Positions 17,036-26,517 of a DNA stretch of 64,000 nucleotides are shown piece after piece. Source of the DNA: Vreelandella rituensis (lineage in GTDB: Bacteria > Pseudomonadota > Gammaproteobacteria > Pseudomonadales > Halomonadaceae); contig NZ_QPIJ01000003.1 in assembly GCF_003336665.1 (NCBI RefSeq), positions 62,001 through 126,000 on the forward strand. The letters are read 5' to 3'. The notes beneath the pieces were generated by a model. That model searched no databases. It was given only the letters and a program-made list of their open reading frames with translations, and was not told where the DNA came from. Positions within the stretch are counted from its first letter, which is position 1. Each line of letters opens with the position of its first letter. A program made the position numbers and the translations under genes.

Positions 17036-17667
17036 ATAAATCAAGCTTCTTGCTCCGCCTACCGAAGCCGCTACTTAGGTCTTCACTACTGGCCTGTATC
17101 ACGGCATTGGCTGTTTCAGGTTGTACCGTGCTACCTGAACAGGAGTCATTGACGCTTTATCGTCTTCCCGCCAGCAGCATCAACGAAGCACCTGCATCGC
17201 TGGGTTCCATCACGCTAGGAGTAGAGACACCGGAAGCCGGCCGCCTGTTGGGTAGCGAACGTATTGTGGTATTTCCTGAACCCATGGTGGTCAGCGTATA
17301 TGAGGGCGCGCGCTGGCACGACGATGCGCCGGTACTCGTTCAGCAACGCTTGATTGAAGCGCTTCAGGAAAGCGGTCTCTTCGCCAGCGTCAGCAGCGGC
17401 AAACTGCCCACCGATTACACCTTGCTGAGCGAGCTGCGCAGTTTTCAGAGCGAGTATATCCAGGGCCACCCTGAAGCCAGGCTGCAACTCGACGTCAAAC
17501 TGCTCGACGCCAACCGGCAACCTGTCGCCAGCCGCTCACTAAGCGCCAGCGCCAAGGCCGAGAGCGTGGAGATACCCCAGGTGGTGGCAGCGTTCGGTGA
17601 AGCCGGCGATGAACTGAGCCGGGAATTGATCGGCTGGCTGCATGGCGAACTATCTAATCAATATTAA
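17032..17667 (+). CDS. ABC-type transport auxiliary lipoprotein (PqiC/YmbA-like)
   Basis: 211 residues from TTG 17032, which overlaps the preceding TGA and is preceded by GAGGAG; no better start exists. The signal peptide ends in lipobox LAVSGC (Cys near residue 30). The mature protein has the ABC_trans_aux pattern TLYRLPASS...GVETPEAGRLLGSERIVV...YEGARWHDDAPVLVQQRLIEAL. Such lipoproteins sit in the outer membrane facing MCE-domain partners, as PqiC does for PqiB. It closes the SulP-MlaE-MlaF-MlaD operon. Confidence 0.85.
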   Translation: MNKSSFLLRLPKPLLRSSLLACITALAVSGCTVLPEQESLTLYRLPASSINEAPASLGSITLGVETPEAGRLLGSERIVVFPEPMVVSVYEGARWHDDAPVLVQQRLIEALQESGLFASVSSGKLPTDYTLLSELRSFQSEYIQGHPEARLQLDVKLLDANRQPVASRSLSASAKAESVEIPQVVAAFGEAGDELSRELIGWLHGELSNQY

Positions 17668-17690
17668 GTACTCAGCAACCAGCTCCGCCG

Positions 17691-18995
17691 CTAGCGATTC
17701 ATCGCCTGGGGCAGATACAAGGCAATCTGCGGAAACCAGTGCATCAAGGCGATGGAGAGCAGCATCAGCAGGAAGAATGGCAGCGTGGCGCGAGTAATCG
17801 TCAGAATGTCCTTGCCGGTCAGCCCCTGGATCACGAACAGGTTGAAACCTACCGGGGGAGTGATCTGCGACATCTCCACCACCACCACCAGATAGATACC
17901 GAACCAGATCAGGTCGAAGCCTGCCGCATCGATCAGCGGCATGATGATCGCGGTCACCAGCAGGATCAGCGAGATACCATCCAGAAAGCACCCCATCACC
18001 AGCAGCAACAAGGTCAGCGTCACCAGCAACATGGTCGGTGAAAGCCCCATCTCACCGATGGCGCGCGCCAGCTGCATGGGTATCTGGGTGAAGCCCATGG
18101 CTGAGGTGAGAAACGACGCCCCGGCGATGATGAAGGCGATCATGCAGGCGGTGCGTATCGCGGCGAATAGAGAGTCGCTGAAGATGCGCCGGTTGAAACT
18201 GCCATTGAATCGCGCAATCACGATCGACAGCACGACACCGATGGCGGCCGCTTCGGTAGGTGATGCCAAACCGCCATAGATCGAGCCGATGATGCCGCCG
18301 ATGAGTATTAGTATCGGCACCAATGCCCAGGTATTACGCAGCTTTTCGCCCAACGGCATGGAGGATTCGTCGTGGCCGGTGAGCCCTTCGCGGTTACCCT
18401 TGAGTAGCGCCCAGAGCACCAGATAGCCGATGAACAAGGCAAGGATCAACAACGCCGGGCCGATACCCGCCATGAACAGCCGCGAGATCGACTGCTCGGT
18501 GACCACGCCGTAAACGATCAGCATGATCGAAGGAGGAATCAGCAGACCTAGCGTCGAGGCGCTGGCCAGGGTGCCAATCGCCATGTTGCTGTCATAGCCA
18601 CGCCGTTCGAGTTCAGGCAGTGTCATCTTGCCCACGGTGGCGCAAGTTGCTGCCGAAGAGCCACACACCGCGGCGAACATGCCGCTGCCGATGATGTTGG
18701 TGTGCAACAGCCGCCCCGGCAGCCGGTTGAGCCACGGCGAAAGGCCCCGGAACATGTTGTCGGCCAGTCCCGAACGAAACAGTATCTCGCCCATCCAGAT
18801 GAACATCGGCAACGCGGTGAGATCCCAGCCGTAGCTCGCCCCCCAGAAGTCCGAAGCAAGTACCGGGCCCGCCGCGAAGGGGGTAAAAAAGGTCAGTGCA
18901 ACCCAGGCAGTGCCGATCAAGGCAAAGGCGATCCACACCCCGCTTCCCAGCAGCAATCCCAAGGTCAAAATAATGGCCACACTCAATATCAGCAC
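17691..18995 (-). CDS. dctM: TRAP transporter large permease (DctM)
   Basis: 434 residues and about 12 membrane helices of the DctM type: GVWIAFALIG near the start, LTALPMFIWMGEILFRSGL, SAATCATVGKMTLPELERRGYD, and ITPPVGFNLFVIQGLTGKDI near the C-terminus. It is the Na+-coupled transport subunit. It lies third in an operon with the binding protein and small permease. Divergent pxpABC genes suggest the substrate may be 5-oxoproline or a related acid. Confidence 0.93.
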   Translation of the reverse strand: MLILSVAIILTLGLLLGSGVWIAFALIGTAWVALTFFTPFAAGPVLASDFWGASYGWDLTALPMFIWMGEILFRSGLADNMFRGLSPWLNRLPGRLLHTNIIGSGMFAAVCGSSAATCATVGKMTLPELERRGYDSNMAIGTLASASTLGLLIPPSIMLIVYGVVTEQSISRLFMAGIGPALLILALFIGYLVLWALLKGNREGLTGHDESSMPLGEKLRNTWALVPILILIGGIIGSIYGGLASPTEAAAIGVVLSIVIARFNGSFNRRIFSDSLFAAIRTACMIAFIIAGASFLTSAMGFTQIPMQLARAIGEMGLSPTMLLVTLTLLLLVMGCFLDGISLILLVTAIIMPLIDAAGFDLIWFGIYLVVVVEMSQITPPVGFNLFVIQGLTGKDILTITRATLPFFLLMLLSIALMHWFPQIALYLPQAMNR

Positions 18996-19027
18996 GAGAG
19001 TCTCTCCGCTAGAGGACGGGTTGGAAC

Positions 19028-19591
19028 TCAGTCACGTTCGGAATTATCCACTTGGGTGGTTTCGTGATAACTCGAAGGATCGGTCAAGGCGATGCGTAGC
19101 GTCATGAGGAGTGCTTCAAGCAGTGCCAAGCCCAGCAATGCCACACCGACCACTAGTACCGTCTGAGGAATCCATAGCGGAATGGATAGAAAGCCCGACG
19201 AAACATCTCCGTAAACCAGGCTTAACCGAGTAAGGTCGATCAGCCCGTAGATCAGCAACACACATAGTGCCAAGGCAATCACCAGACAAAGCACCTCGAA
19301 CCATACCCGGACTGTCGATGGCAATCGCGTGATGACCAGCGTCATGCGAATATGCGCCTGGTGCACGAACGTATAGGCAAGCGCAAGAAAGGTAGCACCG
19401 ACCAGCAGATAGCCGGCGATTTCAGAGACACCGGTAATGCTCATCCCCAGACGATCCATGCCCACCATGGTCAGTAGTGCATCGACTACCCGGAAGATGA
19501 CCTGGATCGCTATCAGCGCGCAGATCATGATCATGCAGGCAGCGGCGCCCCATGCTCCCCACTGATAGAGTTTGTTGAACTTGAACGTCAT
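19028..19591 (-). CDS. dctQ: TRAP transporter small permease (DctQ)
   Basis: 187 residues from ATG 19591 (MTFKFNKLYQWGAW); an upstream extension to 19639 has no ribosome site. Four hydrophobic helices and the DctQ-type segments GATFLALAYTFVHQAHIRMTL and YGDVSSGFLSIPLWIPQ are visible. The small permease assembles with DctM in the inner membrane. It lies 32 bp upstream of dctM. Confidence 0.9.
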   Translation of the reverse strand: MTFKFNKLYQWGAWGAAACMIMICALIAIQVIFRVVDALLTMVGMDRLGMSITGVSEIAGYLLVGATFLALAYTFVHQAHIRMTLVITRLPSTVRVWFEVLCLVIALALCVLLIYGLIDLTRLSLVYGDVSSGFLSIPLWIPQTVLVVGVALLGLALLEALLMTLRIALTDPSSYHETTQVDNSERD

Positions 19592-19669
19592 GAAATTATC
19601 TCGTGAAACCCTGAAACAGGGCACGGTGGATATTTCCACCGCACCGGCGTTTGTTTCAATGCTTCTTCA

Positions 19670-20662
19670 CTATTCAGCATCGCGCTGTTGACGGTAGTCT
19701 TCGAGCACTTCCAAGGTGGCCTCGTCGGCGCGTTCCTGCCAGTTTTCAAACAACGTATCCCCGGCGGCCTGAAGCGCTGCGGCCACTTCTTGGTTGGGCT
19801 CGGAGACCGTCATGCCGTTTTCCTGCAGTGCCTCAAGGCTCTCCTGGTTGTTTTCCTTGCTCATTTCCCAGCCACGCTCCTCGGCTCGCGCGGCAGCATC
19901 CAGCAGTGCCTCCTGGGTTGCCTCGTCCAGACGATCATAAGCCCGCTGATTGATGAAAACGATGTTCTTGGGCAGCCAGAGATTGGCCTCGGTATAGTGC
20001 GAGACATAATCCCAGGCAGTCATCGCATTACCCGTGGAGCTCGAGGTGATCATGGCATCCACCCGGCCCGTGCTGAAGGCCGTGGGGATATCCGACTCTT
20101 CGGTCTCGGTAGGAATGCCTCCCAGGTTCTGCACGAAACGCTGGGTATTGATGTTGGGCGCCCGCACTCTCAGCCCCTCAAACTGGTCTTCGCTGGTCAA
20201 CTCGAAATCGGTATATATCCCTTGAGCGGGCCAAGCCACCGCATAAAGCGGCATAAGACCTTCTTCGGCTAACAGATCGGCGATCATCGGCTTGGTGGCT
20301 TCCCACAGCTCGTAAGCCTGGTCGTAGCTACCGGCGACCCCAGGCAGCGTATCGACCTCGAAGATGGGATGTTCGTTGGAGAGGATAGACAGAAATATCT
20401 CACCGGCCTGGACAGTACCGCGGCGTACCGAGGGTTTTATTTCCCCATGGGACACCAACGAACCGCCACTGTGTACATTGATGCTCAGTTCGCCATCGGT
20501 GGCTTCGGCTACGTCTTCGGCGAACTGCTTGTTATTTTGCGTATGGAAGCTGGCATCGCCATAAGGCGTGGCCATGTTCCATTCGGCTGCCTGGGCGGTA
20601 CCTGCGGCAAACGCACAGGCCAAAACCAACGTTAGGGGAGAAAAGATGTTGTTATGCATCAT
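19670..20662 (-). CDS. dctP: TRAP transporter substrate-binding protein (DctP)
   Basis: 330 residues from ATG 20662 (ATGATG, with AGAGGA 7 nt upstream). It has a signal peptide cleaved after GTAQA, then the DctP fold with DVAEATDGELSINVHSGGSLVSHGEIKPSVRRGTVQAG and LRVRAPNINTQRFVQNLGG, the second carrying the arginine that usually binds the substrate carboxylate. It is a periplasmic receptor for a carboxylic acid. It is first gene of dctPQM, divergent from 5-oxoprolinase genes, so a pyroglutamate or glutamate-like ligand is a reasonable guess. Confidence 0.92.
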   Translation of the reverse strand: MMHNNIFSPLTLVLACAFAAGTAQAAEWNMATPYGDASFHTQNNKQFAEDVAEATDGELSINVHSGGSLVSHGEIKPSVRRGTVQAGEIFLSILSNEHPIFEVDTLPGVAGSYDQAYELWEATKPMIADLLAEEGLMPLYAVAWPAQGIYTDFELTSEDQFEGLRVRAPNINTQRFVQNLGGIPTETEESDIPTAFSTGRVDAMITSSSTGNAMTAWDYVSHYTEANLWLPKNIVFINQRAYDRLDEATQEALLDAAARAEERGWEMSKENNQESLEALQENGMTVSEPNQEVAAALQAAGDTLFENWQERADEATLEVLEDYRQQRDAE

Positions 20663-20828
20663 GAAGGTCCTCTTAATCAGGAATAATAGATGGCCAGAAT
20701 AGATACAGCCTTTTGCGGACCATCTCGGGGCTTTCGCATCCTTCAAGTGATATGCCCCTCGAGCAATAGCGTCAAACTTTTTTCCTAACGCTGAAAACAT
20801 GGCACCCAGTCTCGATATATGCTATTGC

Positions 20829-20847
20829 CAAGTACGATAGGTACTTG
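20829..20847. promoter_or_regulatory. Palindromic operator candidate between dctP and pxpA
   Basis: A perfect inverted repeat CAAGTAC-N5-GTACTTG lies in the 287-bp intergenic region between divergent dctPQM and pxpABC. Its position and symmetry suit a dimeric regulator controlling both operons. No regulator gene lies next to it. Confidence 0.5.
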
Positions 20848-20949
20848 AGAAATTGGTTCTTGAGAAGTCGAATCCATATATTGGGGGTTTTACAGAACGC
20901 ATCGATTCGATTTCATCAATCGCCGACATAATCAATAACAGGAGTCTTC

Positions 20950-21702
20950 ATGACCCTTCCCTTGCTCAACTGCGATATGGGCGAAAGCTTCGGCAACTGG
21001 ACGCTGGGCATGGATGCCGATGTCATGCCTTACGTCGACTGTGCCAATATCGCCTGCGGCTTTCATGCCTCCGACCCGCATGTGATGCGCCTCACCGTGC
21101 TTTTAGCCAATAAGCATGGCGTCAGAATTGGCGCTCACCCGGCCTATGCCGACTTGATGGGCTTTGGCCGCCGCTCGATATCCCATAGCCCTCAGGAAGC
21201 GGAAGACATCGTGCTCTACCAGATAGGCGCCCTGGCCGGCATCTGTCAAGCCGAAGGCACACGTCTGCATTACGTCAAGCCCCACGGCGCCCTGTACAAT
21301 GACATGGCTCGTGACCCCGAATTACTCAAGGGAGTGATGAGAGCGATACGTGCCTATGACCCTGAGCTGCCGCTGGTGATGATGGCGACCGCTGACCCGG
21401 AACCCAACCGCCAGTTAGCCGCCGAAATGGGCATCAGCGTATGGTTCGAGACGTTTGCCGACCGCGCCTACGACGCCCAGGGATATCTAGCCTCGAGACG
21501 GCTGCCCAATGCGGTGCATCGCGACCAGGCAACCATCGTTGCCCAGGCCGTTGCGCTGGCCAAGGGCGAGCCTTTGACGGCTTTGGATGGCACCGTACTT
21601 CACTTGCCTACTGATACGATCTGCGTGCATGGCGATAACCCGGAATCGATCGCTGCGGTACGCGCCATTCGAGAAGCGTTTCAAGCCTTGGAGTCCGCGT
21701 GA
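20950..21702 (+). CDS. pxpA: 5-oxoprolinase subunit A (LamB/YcsF family)
   Basis: 250 residues from ATG 20950, with AGGAG 7 nt upstream. The family opening [20 protein letters not shown] and the motifs [12 protein letters not shown] and [15 protein letters not shown] are clear. PxpA works with PxpB and PxpC to hydrolyse 5-oxoproline (pyroglutamate), a damage product of glutamine/glutamate, to glutamate with ATP. The stop overlaps the GTG start of pxpB by 4 bp. The TRAP operon on the other side probably imports the substrate. Confidence 0.93.
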   Translation: MTLPLLNCDMGESFGNWTLGMDADVMPYVDCANIACGFHASDPHVMRLTVLLANKHGVRIGAHPAYADLMGFGRRSISHSPQEAEDIVLYQIGALAGICQAEGTRLHYVKPHGALYNDMARDPELLKGVMRAIRAYDPELPLVMMATADPEPNRQLAAEMGISVWFETFADRAYDAQGYLASRRLPNAVHRDQATIVAQAVALAKGEPLTALDGTVLHLPTDTICVHGDNPESIAAVRAIREAFQALESA

Positions 21703-22427
21703 AAGCCAAGCCGGAACTGTCCATGGAAACCGTGGGCATGGAAACCGTGGCCATGGACTGCATCATGGTACGGCTTTTCGACAGCATTGATGAGCAAAAC
21801 ATGGCCTGGATCATGGCGGCCGACCAGGCGCTGCGCGGGGCCTTCGGCGAATCCCTGATTGACCTGGTGCCTTCCTACACAACCTTGCTGATACATTACG
21901 ACTGTCGGCAACTGAACCATACAGAGGCCCGTGCTCGTATCCTGGCGGCCCTTGAGCATTTGACCCCCGCCGATACCCAGGCCGGGCAGCTGCACGAAAT
22001 TCCGGCGTGGTATGACGAAAGCGTCGGCCCCGAGCTATCGCGCGTCGCCGACCGTGCCGGCCTGACAGTCCAGGAAGTGATCAGACGCCACTGCGCCCAT
22101 GACTACTGCGTGTTCGCACTGGGTTTCGCGCCCGGTTACAGCTTTATGGGTCTGGTCGAACAAGCACTCGCCACACCGCGTCTGAGCACGCCACGGCGTA
22201 AGGTTTCTGCCGGTAGCGTGGGCATCGCGGAACGCCAGACCGCGATCTATCCACTGCCTTCACCCGGCGGCTGGAACATTCTGGGTAGAACCGCCGTGCC
22301 GCTTTACGACTTTGCTCGCCGCGGCGAGCCGTTGCTGCGCCTGGGCGACAAGGTACGCTTCAAGTCGATATCGCGTAGCGAGTTTGAAGCCCAGGGCGGT
22401 GACACCAGCCCGCTGGAGGAGCGTTAG
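21699..22427 (+). CDS. pxpB: 5-oxoprolinase subunit B (KipI family)
   Basis: 242 residues from GTG 21699 (GGAG 6 nt upstream, GTGA overlap with pxpA). The KipI-type motifs [55 protein letters not shown] and GDKVRFKSI are present. The first 25 residues contain a short repeat ([10 protein letters not shown]) caused by two tandem 15-bp units at 21723-21752, so a later ATG (21723, 21738 or 21753) could also be the start. It forms the PxpBC complex that phosphorylates 5-oxoproline. Confidence 0.9.
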   Translation: MKAKPELSMETVGMETVAMDCIMVRLFDSIDEQNMAWIMAADQALRGAFGESLIDLVPSYTTLLIHYDCRQLNHTEARARILAALEHLTPADTQAGQLHEIPAWYDESVGPELSRVADRAGLTVQEVIRRHCAHDYCVFALGFAPGYSFMGLVEQALATPRLSTPRRKVSAGSVGIAERQTAIYPLPSPGGWNILGRTAVPLYDFARRGEPLLRLGDKVRFKSISRSEFEAQGGDTSPLEER

Positions 22428-23362
22428 TGAACAGCAAGATACCCGAGGGAATTATCGTCGACAAGGCGGGACCACTGGCATTGATCCAGGATGGGGGACG
22501 CTTCGGAGTGCGCCATCTGGGCGTGACACAGAGCGGTGCGGCCGACTGGATTTCACACCGCTGGGCCAACTGGCTTCTGGGCAACCCGCTTGATAGCGCG
22601 GCACTGGAAATCGTGGTGGGGGGCGGCTTGACACTCTCGGTAGAGTGCCCGACCCGCCTGGCATTGGTGGGCGCTGATCTCGATGCCACGCTCGATGATA
22701 CCTCGCTTGCACCGGGCACCAGTTTTATCGTCAAGCCGGGGCAACGTCTGATCTTTCGCCAACCTCGTACCGGACTACGTGCCTACCTGGCCTTCCCCGG
22801 CGGTCTCGATGCCCCCGAAATACTAGGCAGCCGTGCCTGTACCACACGGGAGCGCCTGGGCGGCTTGCACGATGACGGCCAACCGCTCAAGGCCGGTGAC
22901 CGCCTGACTTGGCCTGGCAAGGCTCCCGGCGAACGACGGCTGCCCGAAGAACTTGCGCCATCCATGCCGAACAGCAGCTGTCGGCTGGCACTGGTTCTCG
23001 GGGCACAGGCTGGGCATTTCACCGGTCTCAGCCTATACCAGGCTTTTAATAGCGTTTGGCAGGTGGATAACCGCGCCGACCGCATGGGCGTACGCCTGCT
23101 GGGTCCGCCGTTGAGCTGCAGGTTATCCGGGATGATTTCCGAAGGTATTCCGCTGGGCGCCGTTCAGGTGCCTACCGACGGTCAACCCATCGTGTTGCTC
23201 AACGATCGTCAGACCATCGGTGGCTACCCGCGTCTCGGCGCCTTGACGCCGATCGCCTGCGCCACCCTCGCCCAGTGCCTGCCCGGTACCGAGATACATC
23301 TGAAACCGGTGACTGCCACCCAAGCACGCGAGGCCTATCTGGCGTTACTCAACCGCTTTTAG
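22427..23362 (+). CDS. pxpC: 5-oxoprolinase subunit C (KipA family, biotin-dependent-carboxyltransferase-like)
   Basis: 311 residues from GTG 22427, overlapping the pxpB stop by one base. The KipA pattern AGPLALIQDGGRFGVRHLGVTQSGAADWISHRWANWLLGN, LRAYLAFPGG and NDRQTIGGYPRLG is clear. It is the partner of PxpB. The last 14 bp overlap the 3' end of the kinase gene on the opposite strand. Confidence 0.92.
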   Translation: MNSKIPEGIIVDKAGPLALIQDGGRFGVRHLGVTQSGAADWISHRWANWLLGNPLDSAALEIVVGGGLTLSVECPTRLALVGADLDATLDDTSLAPGTSFIVKPGQRLIFRQPRTGLRAYLAFPGGLDAPEILGSRACTTRERLGGLHDDGQPLKAGDRLTWPGKAPGERRLPEELAPSMPNSSCRLALVLGAQAGHFTGLSLYQAFNSVWQVDNRADRMGVRLLGPPLSCRLSGMISEGIPLGAVQVPTDGQPIVLLNDRQTIGGYPRLGALTPIACATLAQCLPGTEIHLKPVTATQAREAYLALLNRF

Positions 23363-25199
23363 CCGCAATCTTCCTTTCGGCAGCCGCTGCCCGGGGGTCG
23401 CGCGGATAAAAGCGTTCCGGTTGACGCTCCAGATGAGTGAAGTAGCGCGTGTCCTTGTAGGGCATCTTCATGAAACCCGACACCCCCAGCCCTTCGATCT
23501 GATCGACGGCATCCAGAATACTGGTCAGATGCCGGGCAAATGCCTGTTCGCGGCTGGGGTCGAGCAAGCGGTAATAACTGTGAATCTTGAGATGGTGGGG
23601 TAACGCCTCGAAGATGATCATGCCAGTGTGGTGAATCTCGTTGAGCGCCTTGAGCGCCGTCATGATTGACTCGGGCAATGTCAAAAGCTCTTCCGGGTCA
23701 GGGCCATCCTCGAAATAGCTGTGCTGGCGTGTGCGGTCTTCCAGCTCCGGCACGGCGCTCATTTCATAGCGAATCCGCATACCCTTGAGCACGTAAAAAG
23801 GTTCGGCAGGATGCGTGCGTTCCAGGTGTAGCGTATCCCGTGCATTGAATAGACAACTTTTGAAGATCCCGCGCCGATGGATGGCGCGCGCCAGATGCAC
23901 GATATTATTGACCGCGGCCACGAAGGCGGGTTTAAGCGCGGCATCATGCAAATTCAGGGAGGTATCGATATATACCCCATCGCGCTCCCAGCGCACTGCG
24001 AGACCGCCCACGACGGGATATTTCCCCAAGCGGCTTACCGCTGCCAGAAAAGCCTTTTCGGTCTCGCCCATGTCCTGCATGAAGTTCTTGTAATAGCGAT
24101 CGAGCTGGACGTCATTGACATCGTTGAGAAGCTCTTGCCCGCCGGTTTCGCGCAGAAATGCCTTACGCGAACTGTAAACCACGGTATCGATTTCCCGCTC
24201 GGTGGCGTGGCTCCAGATGGGTACCAGCGATGTCGAAGGCGGTTCCGGCAATTCAACCATCACCAATCGAGCCAAGCGCGGCATGGCCTCGATAAAATGA
24301 TCGCCGGCACGCAAACGTACTGAAGGGTCGGGGTCGAGCATGCCATCCAGAGTCCGCGCCAATTCCATCGGCAGCCCCAGCGAAGATGCCGGAATGGCGC
24401 GATGGCCGAAACGACAGGACTGTGCCGAGGCCAGAGCGTAAAGCGTTCCCGCTGCGCCCTGTTCATCGAAGCGTGGAGAAGAAAGGGCACCATTGAGTTG
24501 TTCCTCGCCGATGAAATACACATCGCCCAGGCGAGCATTGGTCTGCTGAAGATTATCCGACATCAGCTCCATGACACTGGCGGTCACAAACTGTTGATTG
24601 GCATCGAGTTGCGCAAACACCGAGGACCCCCAGTCGATAAGGGCAATGTCCTCATGCTCGGGGTCGAAGACCAGATTGGAAGGCTTGATATCGCCATGCA
24701 CGATCGGACGCGGGTTCGCGCCGGTCTCTCGGCGTAACGCACTCAGGATATCCGCCAACTGCACGGCAATGCGCATCACCAGCCGCGCAGACAAGCGCCC
24801 CTCACGCAGGGAAAACTCTTCGAGATTCAACCCCGGTGCCCGCTGCATGACCAGAATCGACTGGCCTCGCACCCGCTGATAGGCCACCAGAGCCGGCACC
24901 CTTGGGTGCTTTACCTGCTCCAGCATGAAGGCTTCTTCTTCCAGGCGTTCCTGTAGATGAGCCGGCAAGGTAACCCGGGTGAACTTGAAAACGTATTCAT
25001 CCCCGGTGGGAGTGGTGCCTGCGAAGACAAAACCGTAGGCACCCTTGCCGATCAGTTGGATGTCCCGATAGCCCAATTGAGCCAGCTGCGTTTGGCATAA
25101 CGCGACCCAATCCTTGAGTTTGCGCGCGTCATGATGGCTTAGCAGATAAACCGACTGTTCTTCGGGAATATAAAACTGCTGCAAGGATGCCTGGGTCAT
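23349..25199 (-). CDS. Hanks-type Ser/Thr protein kinase in the branched-chain dehydrogenase operon
   Basis: 616 residues. The kinase domain spans about 48-310: glycine loop GKGAYGFVFAG (51-61), VAIK-type lysine in VFKF (K72), catalytic loop HGDIKPSNL (168-176), and DWG (189-191) in place of DFG. HGD instead of HRD marks it as atypical but complete. Residues of about 320-616 have no domain I recognise and include no membrane helix or PASTA repeat, so it is cytoplasmic. ATG 25199 lies 6 nt after the E2 stop with only a weak ribosome site, so it should be co-transcribed and coupled to E2. Its targets may include the dehydrogenase; this is inference from position. Confidence 0.85.
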   Translation of the reverse strand: MTQASLQQFYIPEEQSVYLLSHHDARKLKDWVALCQTQLAQLGYRDIQLIGKGAYGFVFAGTTPTGDEYVFKFTRVTLPAHLQERLEEEAFMLEQVKHPRVPALVAYQRVRGQSILVMQRAPGLNLEEFSLREGRLSARLVMRIAVQLADILSALRRETGANPRPIVHGDIKPSNLVFDPEHEDIALIDWGSSVFAQLDANQQFVTASVMELMSDNLQQTNARLGDVYFIGEEQLNGALSSPRFDEQGAAGTLYALASAQSCRFGHRAIPASSLGLPMELARTLDGMLDPDPSVRLRAGDHFIEAMPRLARLVMVELPEPPSTSLVPIWSHATEREIDTVVYSSRKAFLRETGGQELLNDVNDVQLDRYYKNFMQDMGETEKAFLAAVSRLGKYPVVGGLAVRWERDGVYIDTSLNLHDAALKPAFVAAVNNIVHLARAIHRRGIFKSCLFNARDTLHLERTHPAEPFYVLKGMRIRYEMSAVPELEDRTRQHSYFEDGPDPEELLTLPESIMTALKALNEIHHTGMIIFEALPHHLKIHSYYRLLDPSREQAFARHLTSILDAVDQIEGLGVSGFMKMPYKDTRYFTHLERQPERFYPRDPRAAAAERKIAAKSG

Positions 25200-25205
25200 T
25201 TTCCG

Positions 25206-26498
25206 TTACCGCAGCTGCAACAACATGGTTTCCGGCGCTTCAAGGTAGCCTTTCCAGGCATTACAGAACCGCGCGATGGTACCGCCATCGATCAGACGAT
25301 GATCGCCTGCCCAGGTTGCGGTCATGATAGCGCGACGCTGTACCTCACCGTTTTCATCAAAACGCGGCAGCCATTGCGTCTTGCCGATAGCGACGATCGC
25401 CGATTCCGGGGCATTGATGATCGGTGACGCATAGGTGCCGCCCAATGCACCAATATTGGAAATACTGATAGTGCCGCCTTTCAAGTCATGTTGCTCCACG
25501 CGCCCTTCTCGTGCGGCACTGGTCAAGCGTGACACTTCACGGGCGATGTCCAACACGGACAACGTCTCGACCTGCTTGACGTTAGGCACTAGCAACCCCA
25601 CCTTGCTGTCCACCGCCATGCCCACATTACAGGCACTGTAGTAATGGATTTCATCGGCGGACGCATTCAGGCGGGCATTGACAATCGGGTGTTCAGCCGC
25701 CGCCAATGCTATCGCTTTCATGAAGAACGGCATCAAGGTCAAGCGTTCACCCAATGCTTCCATCTTGGGTTTGAGACGTGCCCTGAGCGCCAGCAAATCG
25801 GTGATATCGAACTCTTCACCATACTGAAAATGCGGAATGGTGGTCGCTGATTCGACCATACGCTTGGCCATCACTGCGCGAATGCCCCGCAATGGCTCTA
25901 CACGCACTTCCTCGGAGCTTGCCACAGGTGAGGTACTCGCAACGGAAACATCCCCTTGGCCGGACTCGCCCTGCTCCACGAAGTTCAGCACGTCTTCTTT
26001 CAATACCCGGCCATCCTTGCCCGAGCCGGGAATCACTTCTAGCTCCAGCTTGTATTCCCGCACCAGGCGGCGTACCGCCGGGCTTGCCGGCACTCGGCCA
26101 TAGGCTCCTCGCGTGAGCTGAGAACTCTCTTGCGGTGTCGCAGACGATGGTGATGGCGTACGTTCAGGCATCGCGCCCGCCGCCGCAGGGCTTTTCTGCT
26201 CTTGTGGCTCGGTGGCGGCTGGCGCAGGAGTTGCCTGCGGCTCGTTACCCTGGGTGCTTTCCTCATCCGTCTGGTAGCCGAATAACGGGGCATGAACCTT
26301 GGCGATCTCACCCTTGGACACATAAAGCCTTGTAATGCGTCCGGCTTCCGGGGCGGTTATCTCAACCAGCGCTTTGTCGGTCATGACTTCGACCACGGGC
26401 TGGTCTTCTTCGATCACATCGCCTTCGGCGACATGCCACTCGACCACTTCACATTCCACAATACCTTCGCCGATATCGGGCAGCATGAAATCGCTCAT
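25206..26498 (-). CDS. bkdB: Branched-chain 2-oxoacid dehydrogenase E2 (dihydrolipoamide acyltransferase)
   Basis: 430 residues from ATG 26498 (AGGAG 7 nt upstream). One lipoyl domain at 1-80 has lipoylated Lys in EVMTDKALVEI. A linker rich in Pro, Ala and Glu follows, then the subunit-binding domain (RVPASPAVRRLVREYKLE, about 130-170) and the catalytic domain with active site DHRLIDGG near the C-terminus. E2 accepts branched acyl groups from E1 and passes them to CoA. No E3 gene lies here, so a shared lipoamide dehydrogenase is presumably encoded elsewhere. Pyruvate-specific E2 is less likely, given the separate E1 alpha and beta genes. Confidence 0.88.
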   Translation of the reverse strand: MSDFMLPDIGEGIVECEVVEWHVAEGDVIEEDQPVVEVMTDKALVEITAPEAGRITRLYVSKGEIAKVHAPLFGYQTDEESTQGNEPQATPAPAATEPQEQKSPAAAGAMPERTPSPSSATPQESSQLTRGAYGRVPASPAVRRLVREYKLELEVIPGSGKDGRVLKEDVLNFVEQGESGQGDVSVASTSPVASSEEVRVEPLRGIRAVMAKRMVESATTIPHFQYGEEFDITDLLALRARLKPKMEALGERLTLMPFFMKAIALAAAEHPIVNARLNASADEIHYYSACNVGMAVDSKVGLLVPNVKQVETLSVLDIAREVSRLTSAAREGRVEQHDLKGGTISISNIGALGGTYASPIINAPESAIVAIGKTQWLPRFDENGEVQRRAIMTATWAGDHRLIDGGTIARFCNAWKGYLEAPETMLLQLR

Positions 26499-26517
26499 TG
26501 TTTTTCTCCTGTGTGCG

